This document shows, in pieces, positions 5,456 through 6,433 of a DNA stretch of 6,433 nt; the first letter of the stretch is position 1, and each line of letters starts with the position of its first letter. The stretch is from the NCBI GenBank assembly GCA_020854925.1, contig JAHKLV010000145.1, positions 1 to 6,433 on the forward strand, given 5' to 3'. Position numbers and translations under genes: made by a program. The stretch comes from Candidatus Methanofastidiosia archaeon. Lineage in GTDB: Archaea; Methanobacteriota_B; Thermococci; Methanofastidiosales; NM3. Below the pieces are notes generated by a model. That model had not been told where the DNA came from. It ran no database searches and saw nothing but the letters and a program-made list of their open reading frames with translations.

Positions 5456-6433
5456 CTGACCACCTCCACGTGACGCATGGCACGTTCCATGAGATCGGCA
5501 GCCCGGGCCTTGTCCCGGGCCTCGACCGTTATGCGGAACAACGGTTCTGTTCCCGAGAAGCGGTAGAGCGCCCAGGCATCGTCGTAGGCCACCCGTATGC
5601 CGTCGATGGTCAGCAGCTCGTCGTATGGCTCACGGGCAAGCTCCTTGACGAGGGTGTCTTCAAAAGCGGTCCTGTCGACCGCGCAGATGGGAATCTTTTC
5701 CCGTAGCGTGTGATACTGGGGGATGGACTCCCTCTCGTCACAGAGGCGGATGCCGGCATCCTTGAGTTCCAGAAGCTTGACGGCTGCAAGCACGCCATCG
5801 GGGGTAAGCCATGTTTCAGGGAAAATCCAGGTACCGCTCGGTTCACCGCCGAAGATGGCTCCGCGGCCGACAACGTCCTGGGCAAGGGCTACATCGCCCA
5901 CGCGAGTCCTGACGACGGTGCCCCCCGCATCAGCGACGTAGTCGTCAAGACACATTGAGGCGTCGACCGTGGTGACGACGACCCGAGATGGGGAGGACGC
6001 ATGCTCACAGGCGTGGCGAGCCATAAGTGAGAGCAGGACGTCGTAGGGGATATACTCGCCCCGCTCATCCACGGCACCTATCCTGTCTGCGTCACCGTCG
6101 TTGGCTACGCCGATGTCACAGCCGTAGGCACGCACCGCGTGGCACAGCCCGGAAAGATTGACGGCGTTCGGTTCCAGGCCGCGGGGAAACATGCCGGATG
6201 GTTGGCAGTTGAGGGAGATGACCCGCATGCCCATACGCTCGAGGACATAGGGCGTAATGACACTGCCGGCACCGCATCCGCAGTCCACCGCCACCGTGTA
6301 CGTGCCGTCCAAGGAAACGGATGACATGATGCCCTCCATATGCTTATCAAGGCACGACACCTCATGTACAAGGCCCATACCATCCCAAGTGGCACCTGCG
6401 TATGATGACTCGGCAATCATCTCCTCAATACGC
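5443..6433 (-). CDS. glmM: Phosphoglucosamine/phosphomannomutase (partial, 5' end off the right edge)
   Basis: An alpha-D-phosphohexomutase that shifts phosphate between C6 and C1 of a hexose phosphate, here probably GlcN-6-P to GlcN-1-P as MJ1100 does. The visible part is 329 codons out of a usual total near 450. It covers most of domain II with the metal-binding DGDADR (6082-6099), domain III with the sugar-contacting GGEPSGT (5830-5850), and domain IV with the phosphate-binding RFSGTEP (5542-5562). Domain I with the catalytic phosphoserine lies beyond the edge. The ATG at 6420 is not the start: the frame continues in-family (RIEE) to the last base and a start there would lose the active site. 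Its 3' end overlaps the nucleotidyltransferase gene by 13 nt and contains that gene's ribosome binding site, so the two are translationally linked. A phosphomannomutase role is the main alternative. Confidence 0.88.
   Translation of the reverse strand, partial: RIEEMIAESSYAGATWDGMGLVHEVSCLDKHMEGIMSSVSLDGTYTVAVDCGCGAGSVITPYVLERMGMRVISLNCQPSGMFPRGLEPNAVNLSGLCHAVRAYGCDIGVANDGDADRIGAVDERGEYIPYDVLLSLMARHACEHASSPSRVVVTTVDASMCLDDYVADAGGTVVRTRVGDVALAQDVVGRGAIFGGEPSGTWIFPETWLTPDGVLAAVKLLELKDAGIRLCDERESIPQYHTLREKIPICAVDRTAFEDTLVKELAREPYDELLTIDGIRVAYDDAWALYRFSGTEPLFRITVEARDKARAADLMERAMRHVEVVRRKQ
5461..5467 (-). promoter_or_regulatory. Strong ribosome binding site before a non-AUG start
   Basis: On the minus strand this reads GGAGGTG, a seven-base match to the archaeal anti-Shine-Dalgarno. 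It lies within the 3' end of the mutase gene, 5 nt before the ACG at 5455-5453 and 23 nt before the first in-frame ATG at 5437. The spacing points to ACG as the initiation codon. Confidence 0.65.

Noticed and set aside
6418..6420. ATG at 6420 as start of the phosphomutase
   Set aside because: The frame stays open to the edge with family-like sequence, and a start here would omit the catalytic serine domain.

Overview
The window looks like a piece of a GC-rich euryarchaeal (methanogen-like) chromosome. The evidence is archaeal TATA-type promoters placed about 25 bp upstream of starts, Shine-Dalgarno sites matching the archaeal 16S tail (GGTGAT, GGAGGTG), an archaeal-type DUF3783 gene, two exported proteins with glycosylation sequons, and an adjacent GlmM/GlmU-type pair that resembles MJ1100/MJ1101 of Methanocaldococcus jannaschii. 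No rRNA, tRNA, CRISPR array, IS element or integrase was seen. The window is almost fully coding, with no gene-free stretch over 300 bases.

Layout. (1) Positions 1-960, minus strand: a small DUF3783 protein is joined by an ATGA overlap to a Schlafen-like AlbA_2-domain protein that runs off the left edge. (2) Positions 961-1115: a divergent promoter region with a TATA box on each side and a perfect 16-bp palindrome between them. (3) Positions 1116-3116, plus strand: a two-gene unit for a cysteine-rich secreted protein and a membrane-anchored surface protein with a strongly basic cytoplasmic tail. (4) Positions 3155-4228, plus strand: a lone PotA/CUT1-type ABC-transporter ATPase whose TATA box overlaps the stop codon of the preceding gene. 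(5) Positions 4199-6433, minus strand: a phosphoglucosamine/phosphomannomutase (cut by the right edge) followed by a bifunctional sugar-1-phosphate nucleotidylyltransferase/acetyltransferase. These two are the expected consecutive last steps to UDP-GlcNAc, a precursor for glycans of the kind that decorate archaeal surface proteins.

The two most notable observations are these. The nucleotidyltransferase has no ATG, GTG or TTG in frame where its conserved first beta strand must begin, yet a full GGAGGTG Shine-Dalgarno sits 5 nt before an ACG codon exactly at the expected N-terminus. The two exported proteins also have an architecture reminiscent of the Gram-positive WxL protein / WxL-interacting protein pair, which would be an unusual arrangement for an archaeon. 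The second point is an inference from architecture and needs structure or profile searches.
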